Below are positions 25,688-34,524 of a stretch of DNA of 64,000 nt, in pieces. Positions within the stretch are counted from its first letter, which is position 1, and every line of letters begins with the position of its first letter. The notes under the pieces were generated by a model, which was given only the letters and a program-made list of their open reading frames with translations, was not told the DNA's origin and searched no databases. A program made the translations under genes and the position numbers. Source of the stretch: Candidatus Nitrosymbiomonas proteolyticus (GTDB taxonomy: Bacteria; Armatimonadota; Fimbriimonadia; Fimbriimonadales; Fimbriimonadaceae); contig AP021858.1 of NCBI GenBank assembly GCA_017347465.1, positions 682,001 to 746,000 on the forward strand, read 5' to 3'.

Positions 25688-25837
25688 GATCGTCGTCTCC
25701 GGGGTGGGAGACTCTATGGGAAGTTACGAACTTCGCTGGGTGGATTTGGATAAGTAACTCACCGAACCAGCGCTGCGGGAGCCGCAAGAATAGGGCGGCT
25801 CGGTCCTCCGGTCCGAGTCAGCTTACGCCTTCGGCAA

Positions 25838-26266
25838 CTACCCGAACGCCAGCACGGCAAACACGAGCGCGACGAGAGCGCTTAGGCTCGCCAGTTTGCC
25901 GAAGTTCTCGATGTTCTTAGCTGCGCCAGTGTCGCCACGCTTGATTCTTCGCCCCAGGTGGGCGATGATCCCCACCGCCAAGGTCAACACGATCACCGCG
26001 CCGAGCTTGACCTTGAACAGGGCCGGGAGCATTTCCCACCCGTTCCAGCGGGTGTAGATGAGCGTGATTCCCGTCGCCCAAAGCAACGCAAGGCCCACTT
26101 CGCCAATGCGGGACATGATCGGGGGAATGGGCCGAAGGACGGGCTGCATTTCGGGAGCGGTTCGCGCATTCACCACCGACACGACGATGTTCGTGATCCC
26201 CACCGAAAAGCCCAGCGTGAGCCCAAGGTAATGCACGATTAGGAGCACTTGATTGAGGGTTTCCAT
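25838..26266 (-). CDS. Small four-helix membrane protein
   Basis: The product has 142 residues with four predicted hydrophobic helices (about 6-28, 52-72, 80-100 and 122-141), and a short RRIKRGDTGAAKN cytosolic loop. His12 in VHYLGLTLG and Trp-rich TRWNGWE between helices resemble DUF2269/CopD-type small membrane proteins that may bind haem or metal; this is a guess from the pattern. The start at 26266 gives METLNQVLLIVHYLG; the frame is open for 76 more codons but that part overlaps the region upstream of the next gene and is Arg-rich. Role unknown. Confidence 0.6.
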   Translation of the reverse strand: METLNQVLLIVHYLGLTLGFSVGITNIVVSVVNARTAPEMQPVLRPIPPIMSRIGEVGLALLWATGITLIYTRWNGWEMLPALFKVKLGAVIVLTLAVGIIAHLGRRIKRGDTGAAKNIENFGKLASLSALVALVFAVLAFG

Positions 26267-26368
26267 GACTTCGACGACCTCTTTCCAGAAGACGCGTCCA
26301 GGCCGCCTTGCGATGCGTGGGGCCTCTCTGCGACCCAGCAAGGCGTCCCGCTTCGGGGGCGACTGTCG

Positions 26369-26374
26369 TACAAT
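26369..26374 (+). promoter_or_regulatory. Leaderless-type -10 box (TACAAT)
   Basis: TACAAT ends six bases before the ATG at 26381, and there is no Shine-Dalgarno. The start of transcription should fall on or next to the A of the ATG. Confidence 0.5.
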
Positions 26375-26380
26375 CAGTAT

Positions 26381-27550
26381 ATGAGGACCTCCCGCGCCAG
26401 GTTTTGGGCAGCGGTTGCCCTCGCGGCAGCGACGGTGCCGTCCGGGCTGGCGTGTATCTGGGATGGCGACACGCTCGCCGCAGAGGTTCGGCATCGAGGA
26501 TACCTCGTGCTCGACGCTCTCACGGGACGGTTCGACCGGCTTCCCCCCGAGTACTACCGAAAGCGCTATGAGATCGCCTCCGAGCGCATCGCAAAGGACC
26601 CCAGCGCCCTCGATGCCTACGACAACGCCGCGGTCGCATGTGAACGCTTAGGGCGAACGGACGAAGCGATCGATTGGATGCTCAAGAAGCAGGCGGCGAT
26701 GGAAGCGTTGCCTGTCCACGACGGAGCCGCGCGAGACGACGCAAGGTATCGCTTCCACGCCAACATCGGGACGTTCTATGCCCACCGGTGGGTCGCCGGG
26801 GGAGCGAAGCGAGACGATCCCGACGCCCTCGCTGCCCTCGATCATCTGACGAAGTGCATGGCGATCAACCCAGAGGCTCACTTCGGCAGAGAGGTAGTCC
26901 AACTGGGCATGATCGAGTGGCTCAATTCGGAGCGAAAACAACCTTTGGGCGACCACCTCGCGGAGAGAGTGATGTCGTCCGTTCCCTACGCAATGGATTC
27001 CTCTAACAACGTCCTCGCCGAAGGCCTTGCGGGTTTGGTTCTTTTGGGCGCGGCTTGGGAAAGCGTAGATGTGTACAACTGCATGGCTCATACGCTCAAC
27101 TTTTCGTTCGACAGTTCCCTCTCCTTCGTCGCTGCGCTCAGGGTCGAAGAACTGCTTCAGTCAGGAAAGAGGCCTTTGGACCAATCGGAGGGCTGGCGAA
27201 TGACCCTCGACGACGCCGCTTCCTTTTGGGAAGACCAGTACAAGAAGAGGTACCGAACTGAACTCACGAAGGTCTATTCCCAGCTAAGGGCGGCGGGAGA
27301 CGAGTACGTGCGGAAGCGGAACGAGTATGTGCTTGCTCGCTTGGCGGAGGGCCGTCATCCGGACTCCGACGGAGGATTCTGGTCCGATTGGACCGAGCCA
27401 GCGCGTGTGGAACTCCCGGACCGTCGCGCGTTGACCCAATCGCAGTTTGCCCTCGTTCAGACGCTCCTCGCAGGCGGGATCCTCGCCGGCGTCGTCATCC
27501 TAATCGTCGTGGCGTCCCGAGTGTCCCGAAGCAGAAAGCGAGCCCGGTAG
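26381..27550 (+). CDS. TPR-like membrane protein with N-terminal signal and C-terminal helix
   Basis: The product has 389 residues. After a signal peptide (1-22) comes LACIWDGDTLAAEV, a CxWDxDT phrase I have seen in planctomycete-type hypothetical TPR proteins. TPR-like helices follow (RIAKDPSALDAYDNAAVACERLGRTDEAIDWMLKK). Near the end, residues 361-381 (LVQTLLAGGILAGVVILIVV) form a membrane anchor with a basic RSRKRAR tail. It is probably surface- or periplasm-facing and tethered at its C-terminus. TACAAT six bases before the ATG and no ribosome site suggest a leaderless mRNA. Function unknown. typA follows after 14 bases with its own -10. Confidence 0.7.
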   Translation: MRTSRARFWAAVALAAATVPSGLACIWDGDTLAAEVRHRGYLVLDALTGRFDRLPPEYYRKRYEIASERIAKDPSALDAYDNAAVACERLGRTDEAIDWMLKKQAAMEALPVHDGAARDDARYRFHANIGTFYAHRWVAGGAKRDDPDALAALDHLTKCMAINPEAHFGREVVQLGMIEWLNSERKQPLGDHLAERVMSSVPYAMDSSNNVLAEGLAGLVLLGAAWESVDVYNCMAHTLNFSFDSSLSFVAALRVEELLQSGKRPLDQSEGWRMTLDDAASFWEDQYKKRYRTELTKVYSQLRAAGDEYVRKRNEYVLARLAEGRHPDSDGGFWSDWTEPARVELPDRRALTQSQFALVQTLLAGGILAGVVILIVVASRVSRSRKRAR

Positions 27551-27551
27551 G

Positions 27552-27557
27552 TACAAT
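27552..27557 (+). promoter_or_regulatory. Leaderless-type -10 box of typA (TACAAT)
   Basis: TACAAT ends seven bases before the GTG at 27565. It overlaps the end of the preceding coding region, so typA may be transcribed both from it and by read-through. Confidence 0.45.
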
Positions 27558-27564
27558 TGAGCCG

Positions 27565-29394
27565 GTGTCTTCCCCCATACGAAACGTAGGGATCATTGCG
27601 CACGTCGACCACGGCAAGACGACCTTGGTCGACGCGCTGTTTCGTCAGGCGGGCCTCTTTCGAGAGAACCAGCACGTGCAAGACCGCGTTATGGATTCCA
27701 ACGAACTCGAACGTGAGCGCGGGATCACCATCCTTTCGAAGGTCGCCAGCTTTCGATACCGCGAATACAAGATCAACATCGTCGACACCCCCGGCCACGT
27801 CGATTTTGGGGGCGAGGTTGAGAGGGTGCTCAGCATGGTCGATGGGGTCCTTCTGGTCGTCGACGCTTGCGAAGGTCCAATGCCGCAGACCCGCTTTGTT
27901 CTCAAGAAGGCGTTCCAAAACGGCCTGAAACCGATCGTTTGCATTAACAAGATCGACCGCGAGGGCGCGCGGCCTCTCGACGCCTACGACAAGACGATCG
28001 ACCTGTTCATCGATCTCGGCGCGAACGAAGAAGACTTGTTCTTTCCCCACCTCTACACTTCGGGCTCGGGTGGGTTCGCGCGGGTGGCTCCGGACGGCGG
28101 CGAGTCGGATATGCGCGAGCTTCTCGAAATGATCGTGAACTCGGTTCCCCCGCCCCCCTCCGAAGTCTCCGCGCCCGCGCTGCTCCAGGTCAACAACCTC
28201 GATTACTCCGACTATATGGGCCGGATGTTCGGTGGCAAACTCTTGGCGGGGACTCTCCGAGTGGGAGATAAGTTGGTCCACGCTCGTCAAGGGAAGCGCA
28301 CACCGTTCACGGTCACCAAGCTTTGGACGTACGAGGGACTCGAACTCAAGGAAAGCAGCGAGGTTCGAGCCGGCGAGATCGCCATGATGTCCGGCCTCGA
28401 CGACGTTCGCACGGGCGACACGCTCAGCGACGCGGCAGGTCCTCAAGAGCTCCCCCCGATCGAAATCGAGCCTCCGACCCTCGCCATGAGCTTCTACGCG
28501 AACAACTCGCCGCTCGCGGGCAAAGACGGAGGCAGGTTCCTCACGATCCATAAGATTCGGGACCGACTCGAACGAGAAGAGAAGGTGAGCGTCGCCTTGC
28601 GAATCGACCCGGACGCTCCGCCCAACACCGTCAAGGTCAAGGCCCGTGGTGAACTGCAACTCTCGGTCCTCGTTGAAACGATGCGCCGAGAAGGGTACGA
28701 AATGGCGATCAGCCGCCCTGAAGTGCTCCTCCAACGTGATGAGGCCGGCAGGCTCACCGAGCCCCACGAACTGATCCTCCTCGAAGCTCCCGAGGACGCC
28801 GTCGGTTCGGTCATGGAGGAACTGAGCCGGAGGCGGGCCGATCTCAGGAGCATGGAGCCTCCGGGAGCGGGGCGAGTCAAACTCACGTACGCCATCCCCA
28901 CACGGGGACTGATCGGCTTCCGGTCTCACTTCCTCACCCTGACTCGGGGCGAAGGGCTTCTGAGCCAAGAGTTTGAGGGATATTCGGAGTTCAAGGGGAC
29001 CGTGGAATCCCGCCCCCGGGGCGCGCTCATCGCCAAGGACCCCGGCAAGGTCACCCGATACGCCTATGAGGACATTCAGGAGCGAGGGGTCTTGTTCTAC
29101 CCAGTCGGAACCGACGTTTACGGCGGCATGATCGTCGGGGAGTGCGCACGAGATGAAGACATGGTCGTCAACGTGACCAAAGAGAAGCACGCGACCAACA
29201 TCCGGTCGTCGACTTCCGAATCGACCACAGTTCTCGATCCTCACCGGGAGCTTTCACTGGAGCAAGCCCTTAGCTGGATTCGCGACGATGAACTGCTCGA
29301 AGTGACGCCCAAGTCGCTACGCTTCCGCAAGAAGGTCCTCGATCACAGCGAGCGCCGAGTTGCCGAGCGAAAGGGCCAAATGCTACCGGCGTAA
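27565..29394 (+). CDS. typA: Ribosome-associated GTPase TypA/BipA
   Basis: The product has 609 residues. A translational GTPase: G1 [10 protein letters not shown], the GITI effector segment ([10 protein letters not shown]), G3 [13 protein letters not shown]4 NKIDR. The EF-G-like domains III and V and the BipA-specific C-terminal domain ([63 protein letters not shown]) are all present. BipA helps 50S assembly and growth at low temperature or under stress. The start is GTG at 27565, giving [16 protein letters not shown], which aligns with the family. The 3' end overlaps the hemerythrin gene by 12 bases. Confidence 0.95.
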   Translation: MSSPIRNVGIIAHVDHGKTTLVDALFRQAGLFRENQHVQDRVMDSNELERERGITILSKVASFRYREYKINIVDTPGHVDFGGEVERVLSMVDGVLLVVDACEGPMPQTRFVLKKAFQNGLKPIVCINKIDREGARPLDAYDKTIDLFIDLGANEEDLFFPHLYTSGSGGFARVAPDGGESDMRELLEMIVNSVPPPPSEVSAPALLQVNNLDYSDYMGRMFGGKLLAGTLRVGDKLVHARQGKRTPFTVTKLWTYEGLELKESSEVRAGEIAMMSGLDDVRTGDTLSDAAGPQELPPIEIEPPTLAMSFYANNSPLAGKDGGRFLTIHKIRDRLEREEKVSVALRIDPDAPPNTVKVKARGELQLSVLVETMRREGYEMAISRPEVLLQRDEAGRLTEPHELILLEAPEDAVGSVMEELSRRRADLRSMEPPGAGRVKLTYAIPTRGLIGFRSHFLTLTRGEGLLSQEFEGYSEFKGTVESRPRGALIAKDPGKVTRYAYEDIQERGVLFYPVGTDVYGGMIVGECARDEDMVVNVTKEKHATNIRSSTSESTTVLDPHRELSLEQALSWIRDDELLEVTPKSLRFRKKVLDHSERRVAERKGQMLPA

Positions 29395-29862
29395 TCGCCG
29401 TTCGACCAAGCGCCTCCGCCTGGGATCGTGCTCCCACCTGCTCCTTTCGTGTTCCTCGGTCGCCTGGGCGAGTCTTGCGAATTGCTCTTCGGTCCCCCGC
29501 GCCTCGATCGCGACGAACAGCTCGCGCTCCTCCCACCGGATATGGCCGGCGAGGGCCTGCCCCAACGCCTTGAACCGTTCGGCGCTCGAATCGCCCTCTC
29601 GAACCGCTCCGAAGTGAGCCTCGAGCTCCCGGTGTTCCGAGTGGAGCCGAGCCCTCTCTTCGGGGGTGGCGATCTCGGCGAGCAGCAGCTCCTCCGAATC
29701 GAAATGGCTCTGGAGATCGCGCTCCCAAGCTTCGTCCAATTCACCTCGGGCGGCGATTCGCTGTCGGGGTTCCGCTTCGGCCAACTTGAGAGCCTTGCGA
29801 GCTAAGATCAACCCGTCGTTGTGGTCTCTCGAAAACGGCTCAAGGGCGGGATGCCGGGTCAT
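29383..29862 (-). CDS. Hemerythrin-like HHE domain protein
   Basis: The product has 159 residues in a four-helix layout with candidate di-iron ligands: His14 in SRDHNDGL, His53 and Glu57 in HFDSEE, His74/His77 in LHSEHRELE, and His107 with Glu111 in HIRWEERE. The family binds O2 or NO at a di-iron site and serves in oxygen sensing, storage or nitrosative stress. It is cytosolic, with a basic C-terminal tail ([12 protein letters not shown]). It lies downstream of, and on the same strand as, the DUF6614 gene (86-base gap). Signal partner and regulation are not visible. Confidence 0.8.
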   Translation of the reverse strand: MTRHPALEPFSRDHNDGLILARKALKLAEAEPRQRIAARGELDEAWERDLQSHFDSEELLLAEIATPEERARLHSEHRELEAHFGAVREGDSSAERFKALGQALAGHIRWEERELFVAIEARGTEEQFARLAQATEEHERSRWEHDPRRRRLVERRLRR

Positions 29863-29948
29863 CGCTCTAGTTGCTTCGCCTGGATGCGCCGATCCCCTCG
29901 GGAGCGGCTGTTAGGTTCCCCCATCGCCGAGCGAATGTTCGGCGCCAT

Positions 29949-30287
29949 TCAGCGCCCCTCCCGCACAGGATCGGGGAAGTCCCGGTACAAGGCGCTGCGG
30001 AATCCCCGAACCCGGGAAAACACCGCCGCATGAAGGGACTCGACTTCAGGGTCCCTTCGAGCCACCCGCAGAAACGCCTCGTCCATTTGCGCCAAGTCGT
30101 GAAACTCCATCGAGATGTTGAACTCGCCGAGGTCAGGGGGGCCAAAGCCAAGCTTCCGTCTTCGAATCCGGAACGCTTCCAAGTGCCCCAGCCCGCGCAA
30201 GTAGCCTAAGTACGTTTCCACAGCCCGGACGAATTCGAGGTCGTTGACTCCTGGGGCTAGGTCGACCCAGGTCTCATAGGTATCCAC
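29949..30287 (-). CDS. DUF6614 family protein
   Basis: The product has 112 residues. The sequence matches the DUF6614 pattern closely: YETWVDLAPGVNDLEFVRAVETYLGYLRG, then RRRKLGFGPPDLGEFNISMEFHDLAQMDEAF and ALYRDFPDPVR. It is likely a small ferredoxin-like (dimeric alpha-beta barrel) fold. No function is known. The start is GTG; TACGAT lies six bases upstream on the minus strand and there is no ribosome site, so it is another probable leaderless gene. The hemerythrin gene lies downstream. Confidence 0.75.
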   Translation of the reverse strand: MDTYETWVDLAPGVNDLEFVRAVETYLGYLRGLGHLEAFRIRRRKLGFGPPDLGEFNISMEFHDLAQMDEAFLRVARRDPEVESLHAAVFSRVRGFRSALYRDFPDPVREGR

Positions 30288-30293
30288 GAGAAA

Positions 30294-30299
30294 ATCGTA
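30294..30299 (-). promoter_or_regulatory. Leaderless-type -10 box of the DUF6614 gene (TACGAT)
   Basis: On the minus strand TACGAT ends six bases before the GTG at 30287, with no intervening ribosome site. Confidence 0.45.
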
Positions 30300-30323
30300 C
30301 CTGCCCGAGTCCGGCAGCCGAAG

Positions 30324-31055
30324 CTACCTTCGGGCGGCCACGAGAATCTTCAGCCACTTTTCACTGAAGAGGTAATCGGTCGTAACCTGGCCCGCGCCCG
30401 CGCTACTGTGGCAGAAGTAGCCGTTGCCGAGATAGATCCCGGTGTGCCCGACCTTGTCGCGCTTGCGGTCCCAGAAATAGAGCCGGTCGCCCGTCTGAAG
30501 GTCTTCGTACCTGGTCACGGGCGATCCTACGAGGGCTTGTTCAGCGGCTGTCCGAGGGAGGTCGACTCCGATCTGGCCGTACACGAACTTCACGAACGCC
30601 GAGCAGTCGATCCCCCGGTTCGGGTCGTTGCCTCCCCACTGATAGGGCGTGCCGATGAACCTCGTGGAGTAGCCAGCCGCAACTTGCCCGGTCGTCCCCC
30701 CGCGAGACATCAGCGCGGTGTTGCCTCGGGAACTCGCGCTCGAAGAGGCCTGCGTTGTCACTTCGTAAGGCAGCTTGGCGACGGCCTCGGATTTCATGTA
30801 GCCGTACTTGCCGTTGGCCATCAAGACCTTCACCCAAGCGTCGTACTTGTGCTCGTCGACCACGAGGTACTCATAGGGCTTGACCCGGTAATAAACCCGC
30901 GACTTGACGTTGTCGGTGAAGTAAATGGGCTCGCCTCGGAGCGCTTGCGCGAGCTTGCCCAGCACCCGCAGGTTCTCGCGGGATGACTCCTGGGCGCATA
31001 CGATTCCCGCCGCGAATAGCAGCGAGATCGAACTCACCAGGCTCAGAACCTTCAT
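30324..31055 (-). CDS. Secreted NlpC/P60 cell-wall endopeptidase with SH3-like domain
   Basis: The product has 243 residues. Signal peptide 1-21 (ISLLFAAGIVCAQ). Residues about 45-100 form an SH3b-like module (VYYRVKPYEYLVVDEHKYDAWVKV). The NlpC/P60 domain has Cys151 in GIDCSAF, His204 in VGHTGIYL and His216 in YFCHSSAG as catalytic triad. Such enzymes cut the gamma-D-Glu-diaminopimelate bond of stem peptides. The start is probably ATG at 31055 (MKVLSLV); an ATG three codons earlier is possible. TAAACT precedes the starts by about 1 to 10 bases on the minus strand, so the leader is very short. It lies downstream of purQ on the same strand. Confidence 0.87.
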   Translation of the reverse strand: MKVLSLVSSISLLFAAGIVCAQESSRENLRVLGKLAQALRGEPIYFTDNVKSRVYYRVKPYEYLVVDEHKYDAWVKVLMANGKYGYMKSEAVAKLPYEVTTQASSSASSRGNTALMSRGGTTGQVAAGYSTRFIGTPYQWGGNDPNRGIDCSAFVKFVYGQIGVDLPRTAAEQALVGSPVTRYEDLQTGDRLYFWDRKRDKVGHTGIYLGNGYFCHSSAGAGQVTTDYLFSEKWLKILVAARR

Positions 31056-31151
31056 TCGAAGCATCAGTTTATCACAGGCTCCAACCCATCGCGACTCCAC
31101 GCGCAGGCCGGGCTCTTGGTATTCCGTATTATCGGCGCAGTCCCGAGGACC

Positions 31152-31841
31152 CTACACCGCGATATTTGCTCGGGTGAACGCACTCAGCACCCTCAGCCCG
31201 TCTTCGTACCCGAAGGATTTTCGGGTCGCTCGCTCGGGGTGCGGCATCATTCCGAGTACGTTTCCCTTGACGTTGAGAATTCCCGCAACGTTCAAGAGCG
31301 AGCCGTTCGGGTTGGCGGTTGGGTCGAGTCGCCCTTCCCTCGTGCAATAGACGTAGGCGATCCTGTGCCCCCCGCGAAGCTCGCGAAGCGTCTCGGCGTC
31401 GCAGACATAGCGCCCGTCCATGTGGGCGATGGGGAGCCGCAAGACACCCTCGATCCCTCGCGTCCAAAGCGAATCCTGCTGCGCGGCGCGGACAAACACA
31501 TCGCGGCAACTGAACCTTTGCGACTCGTTTCTCAGCAGGGCTCCGGGGAGCAATCCGGCCTCGCAGAGAATCTGAAAACCGTTGCACACCCCAAGGATCG
31601 GGGCTCCCGCATGAGCCATATCCCGAATCGCGCCCATGACAGGCGCCCGCGCCGCGATCGCCCCGCACCGGAGGTAGTCGCCATAGGAGAATCCGCCGGG
31701 GATGAAAACGCCGTCGAACGAGGTGAGCGAGGTCTCTTCATACCAAACGTACGACGCCTGCACCCCCAGGTCGTCGCGGAGCGAATGAAGGGCGTCCTGG
31801 TCGCAGTTCGATCCCCAGAACTGAGGGACTGCGACCCTCAC
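31152..31841 (-). CDS. purQ: Phosphoribosylformylglycinamidine synthase, glutaminase subunit PurQ
   Basis: The product has 229 residues. PurQ supplies ammonia from glutamine to PurL in purine synthesis, with PurS bridging them. The class I amidotransferase triad is visible: Cys86 in ILGVCNGFQ, His201 and Glu203 in MPHPERA. The start is GTG at 31841, overlapping the purS stop in GTGA, so translation is coupled. The longer frame (20 codons) would run inside purS. purL is not adjacent. Confidence 0.95.
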   Translation of the reverse strand: MRVAVPQFWGSNCDQDALHSLRDDLGVQASYVWYEETSLTSFDGVFIPGGFSYGDYLRCGAIAARAPVMGAIRDMAHAGAPILGVCNGFQILCEAGLLPGALLRNESQRFSCRDVFVRAAQQDSLWTRGIEGVLRLPIAHMDGRYVCDAETLRELRGGHRIAYVYCTREGRLDPTANPNGSLLNVAGILNVKGNVLGMMPHPERATRKSFGYEDGLRVLSAFTRANIAV

Positions 31842-32071
31842 TCGTCCACCTCGAAGCGATAGTCCTCGATCACGGGGTTTGCGAGGAGCTTCTCGCACAT
31901 CGAACGAACCTGGGACTCCTCAAACCGATCGAGGTTGAGCACGATCAGTTTGCCCATTCGCACCCCCTGCACCTCGTCAAATCCCAGCTTCTGGAGGGCA
32001 TCGGCCACGGTTCGGCCCGCGGAATCGAGAAGGGAAGGCTTCAGGGTGACGAAGACGCGAACCGAAGGCAT
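31838..32071 (-). CDS. purS: Phosphoribosylformylglycinamidine synthase subunit PurS
   Basis: The product has 77 residues, the expected size. It shows VRVFVTLKPSLLDSAGRTVADALQKLGFDEVQGVRMGK and ends in IEDYRFEVDE, the family pattern. PurS dimers link PurQ to PurL in the three-subunit FGAM synthetase of Gram-positive-like lineages. On the minus strand CACAAT preceded by TGC ends five bases before the ATG; the only Shine-Dalgarno-like GAGGA abuts the ATG and is too close, so a leaderless start is plausible. Confidence 0.93.
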   Translation of the reverse strand: MPSVRVFVTLKPSLLDSAGRTVADALQKLGFDEVQGVRMGKLIVLNLDRFEESQVRSMCEKLLANPVIEDYRFEVDE

Positions 32072-32101
32072 TCCTCATTGTGGCACGGACGCGGAAGGGT
32101 C

Positions 32102-33847
32102 CTATGCCGCGCGGGAATCTCGCTCAACCGAGAGCCGCAACTCCACAAGGCGCTTCGACTCGAGGTCGAGCGGCACATGGGTCCATTGGGCGCCGTAAGC
32201 AGGGAACGGCAGGCTCCGAACGGCCTTTCCGTTCAGTTCGACTTGGCCCCCCGGACTCAAGAGGAGCACGCCCAAGCCCCTCACGTCGGTGTCAGACGCA
32301 AGCCGCAACGAGCGAGACTCTTCGTTACCGCCAAAGTACATCTTGAGAGTTCTCCGCGCTCGCTCGAACGCATACACGTCGCTGAGCTTCAGGAAGGCGA
32401 CGCGTTGCTGATGACACAGCGACAAGAGATTGCGGAGCGCGTCCACGGCGTGATGCTGCGACAGCGCATCGCTCTTGAACGCGATATGAAGGTGTCCGTG
32501 TGAGTTGAGAATCGCCTCAACGAACGCGCCGAAACGCTCTTCGGGAAACACCTCCCCAGGAAGGTACACGGAGTAGGGACACTCCAGCACTTTCGATCTT
32601 GTGCCGTCGAGTTTCGTGGGGAAAAACGGGTGGCCGGTTCCAAACAGGAAGCCGCTCACTCCTCGCTGCCGCCCGCCTTTCGACGCCGAAACGCGAATGC
32701 CCACGTGCTCGGCCATCTCGTAAAAGTCGAAATACCCCTTCCAGCGGCCATCCACAGCGCGCGCCGAGATTAGTTGCGGGACCGACGCGGCCCTTTCGAG
32801 CGCCAGGTGCTGGCTCTTGAGGCGTTCTTCCGTCCATCCCGAGTCGTCGTCGAGCGTAAAGAGCAGGCCGACTTCGTGGTCCCAACTTCGGAACAGCCGA
32901 TAGGTGTCGAGCGGGAAACCGGGCTGGGCAACGAGCCACGTGACCGGACAGCCGAACATACGCAGCAGCCTCTGGATGTTCGAGACTTGGTCCACATCGA
33001 AAGTCTCGCAGTCGATGGAGACGCTTGCGCCGGCTCGCGCCCCGTTCGGCCAGTGCCATAGCAAGGCCAGGGGCTTACGAGAGAGCGTTGCGAGTTGGAC
33101 GATCTGCTCGATCCAGGACTCTTTCAGCCGGTCGGCCCAGGGTTCGGCGAAGAGTTCGCCCGCGCGGTCCGTTTCGAAATCGAGAAACACGCCATCCTCC
33201 GCGCGGAGTCTCCCATCGTCGAGGATGGCCGAGCCGTCCATCGGGCCCAGAGCGTCAGTATCGACCCCGCGGCCCATTTGCATGAGCGCAGCCGTCTGCC
33301 CCACGTGCGGAGCGAAGTAAGCGCTGACTCCCTTGCCGAGCGCGTGCATCGATTGCACGGCCAGACCGTCGCTGGTCTGAGAGAGAACTTTCGCGGACTT
33401 CGCGATCGCAGGCTCTCCCCCAAACGCGATCCTTCGGCTTGAGTCTTGCGACTCGAATTCGAACCGGGGCCGGCGAAGACACTCCCCCAAGCCCAGCGAC
33501 TCCGCCACGCCCCAAGACGAGCCCGAAACGAGTAGAAGCCCGCCCTCCTTGAGCCAACTTTCCAGAGCTTGGCGATCGGGGTCGCTCAACGAACCCCGCC
33601 CACAGAGCAAGAGCACGTCGTGGGGCTTGAGCGCTCCCGCAGCGAACGTATCGAGGCTCGTCCAGGGGATGCCCGCATGGTCGAGCACCTCGGCGTACGC
33701 AGCCGCATACGGATCGGACTTTGCGATCCGCGCGCCGATGGAGCACCAAGCCCCACCCCCAGCCATTACCCCCGTTGCCACCAGTAACCATTGTCGGACT
33801 GCGGGCAGGCAACCCTTAGAGCGTCCGGTTTGGTAGAGTTGCCGCAT
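32102..33847 (-). CDS. Large hypothetical protein with NodB-like and glutaminase-like regions
   Basis: The product has 581 residues. After a basic N-terminus a hydrophobic segment at 19-37 (QWLLVATGVMAGGGAWCSI) anchors or exports it. Residues 45-190 resemble a ThuA/GATase-like alpha-beta domain (DVLLLCGRGSLSDPDRQALESWLKEGGLLLVSGSSWG). Residues 280-500 recall a polysaccharide-deacetylase (NodB) barrel: SIDCETFDVDQVSNIQRLLRMFGCPVTWLV, WDHEVGLLF and SHGHLHIAFKS. A beta-sandwich-like end follows (LLSPGGQVELNGKAV). Metal ligands of true deacetylases are only partly present, so activity is uncertain. Its start shares a CATG with the divergent methyltransferase. No other start gives the signal region. 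Confidence 0.6.
   Translation of the reverse strand: MRQLYQTGRSKGCLPAVRQWLLVATGVMAGGGAWCSIGARIAKSDPYAAAYAEVLDHAGIPWTSLDTFAAGALKPHDVLLLCGRGSLSDPDRQALESWLKEGGLLLVSGSSWGVAESLGLGECLRRPRFEFESQDSSRRIAFGGEPAIAKSAKVLSQTSDGLAVQSMHALGKGVSAYFAPHVGQTAALMQMGRGVDTDALGPMDGSAILDDGRLRAEDGVFLDFETDRAGELFAEPWADRLKESWIEQIVQLATLSRKPLALLWHWPNGARAGASVSIDCETFDVDQVSNIQRLLRMFGCPVTWLVAQPGFPLDTYRLFRSWDHEVGLLFTLDDDSGWTEERLKSQHLALERAASVPQLISARAVDGRWKGYFDFYEMAEHVGIRVSASKGGRQRGVSGFLFGTGHPFFPTKLDGTRSKVLECPYSVYLPGEVFPEERFGAFVEAILNSHGHLHIAFKSDALSQHHAVDALRNLLSLCHQQRVAFLKLSDVYAFERARRTLKMYFGGNEESRSLRLASDTDVRGLGVLLLSPGGQVELNGKAVRSLPFPAYGAQWTHVPLDLESKRLVELRLSVERDSRAA
33831..33839 (+). promoter_or_regulatory. Extended leaderless-type -10 (TG-n-TAGAGT)
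   Basis: TGG followed by TAGAGT ends six bases before the ATG at 33846. The element lies inside the first codons of the divergent gene. No ribosome site is present. Confidence 0.45.
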
Positions 33848-34484
33848 GGCCGAACTTCACCATCCGGACCTCAGGTCTTATCTCGATTCGCTCGTCCCCA
33901 AGCGGCCGCGCGAGCTGCAGATCATGGAGGAGTACGCGCGCGAGCATGGGTTTCCGATCGTGGGCCCGGCTTCGGGGCAATTCTGCTACCTTCAAGCGCG
34001 GCTGATCGGAGCCAAGCGCGTGTTCGAACTCGGGTCCGGCTACGGTTATTCGACGGCTTGGTTCTGCAGGGCCGTTCGAGAAAACGGCGGCGGCGAAGTG
34101 CATCATGTCGTTTGGGACAAGGACCTCTCGAATCGGGCTCGCCGACACCTTGACTCCCTCGGATATGGTGACATCGTCCGGTTCACGGTGGGCGAGGCCG
34201 TGAACGCGCTGATTCACGCCGAAGGGCCCTTCGATCTCATCTTCAACGACATCGAAAAGGAGGCCTATCCGGCCTCGCTTCCGGTTATCTCCGAGAAGTT
34301 GCGCTCGGGAGGGTTGCTGATCGTCGACAACTTGCTTTGGAGCGGGCGCGTATTCGACCCCAGTGACACTGAAGCCTCGACTCAAGCCATTCGAGAGTTC
34401 ACAAGACTCGTCGTAAACGATCCCGGGTGGGTGGCTTCGCTCGTACCGATTCGGGACGGCCTCCTCGTAGCTCAAAAGGCGTAG
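33846..34484 (+). CDS. O-methyltransferase family 3 (SAM-dependent)
   Basis: The product has 212 residues. Class I methyltransferase: motif I VFELGSGYGYSTAWF, then WDKDLSNRARRHLD, DLIFNDIEKEAYP (acidic metal/substrate site) and GGLLIVDNLLWSGRV. These match the catechol/caffeoyl-CoA-type O-methyltransferase family, which acts on small phenolics with a divalent metal. The extended -10 six bases upstream with no ribosome site suggests a leaderless mRNA. prfA follows after 40 bases on the same strand. Substrate unknown. Confidence 0.88.
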   Translation: MAELHHPDLRSYLDSLVPKRPRELQIMEEYAREHGFPIVGPASGQFCYLQARLIGAKRVFELGSGYGYSTAWFCRAVRENGGGEVHHVVWDKDLSNRARRHLDSLGYGDIVRFTVGEAVNALIHAEGPFDLIFNDIEKEAYPASLPVISEKLRSGGLLIVDNLLWSGRVFDPSDTEASTQAIREFTRLVVNDPGWVASLVPIRDGLLVAQKA

Positions 34485-34524
34485 TCCCGCCGCCCCGCCC
34501 TGCGATTGGTACACTCTGGGAAGC

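Noticed and set aside
27457-29244. Long open frame on the minus strand opposite typA (595 codons)
   Set aside because: Antisense of the TypA gene in a GC-rich genome; no motif, no start signal.
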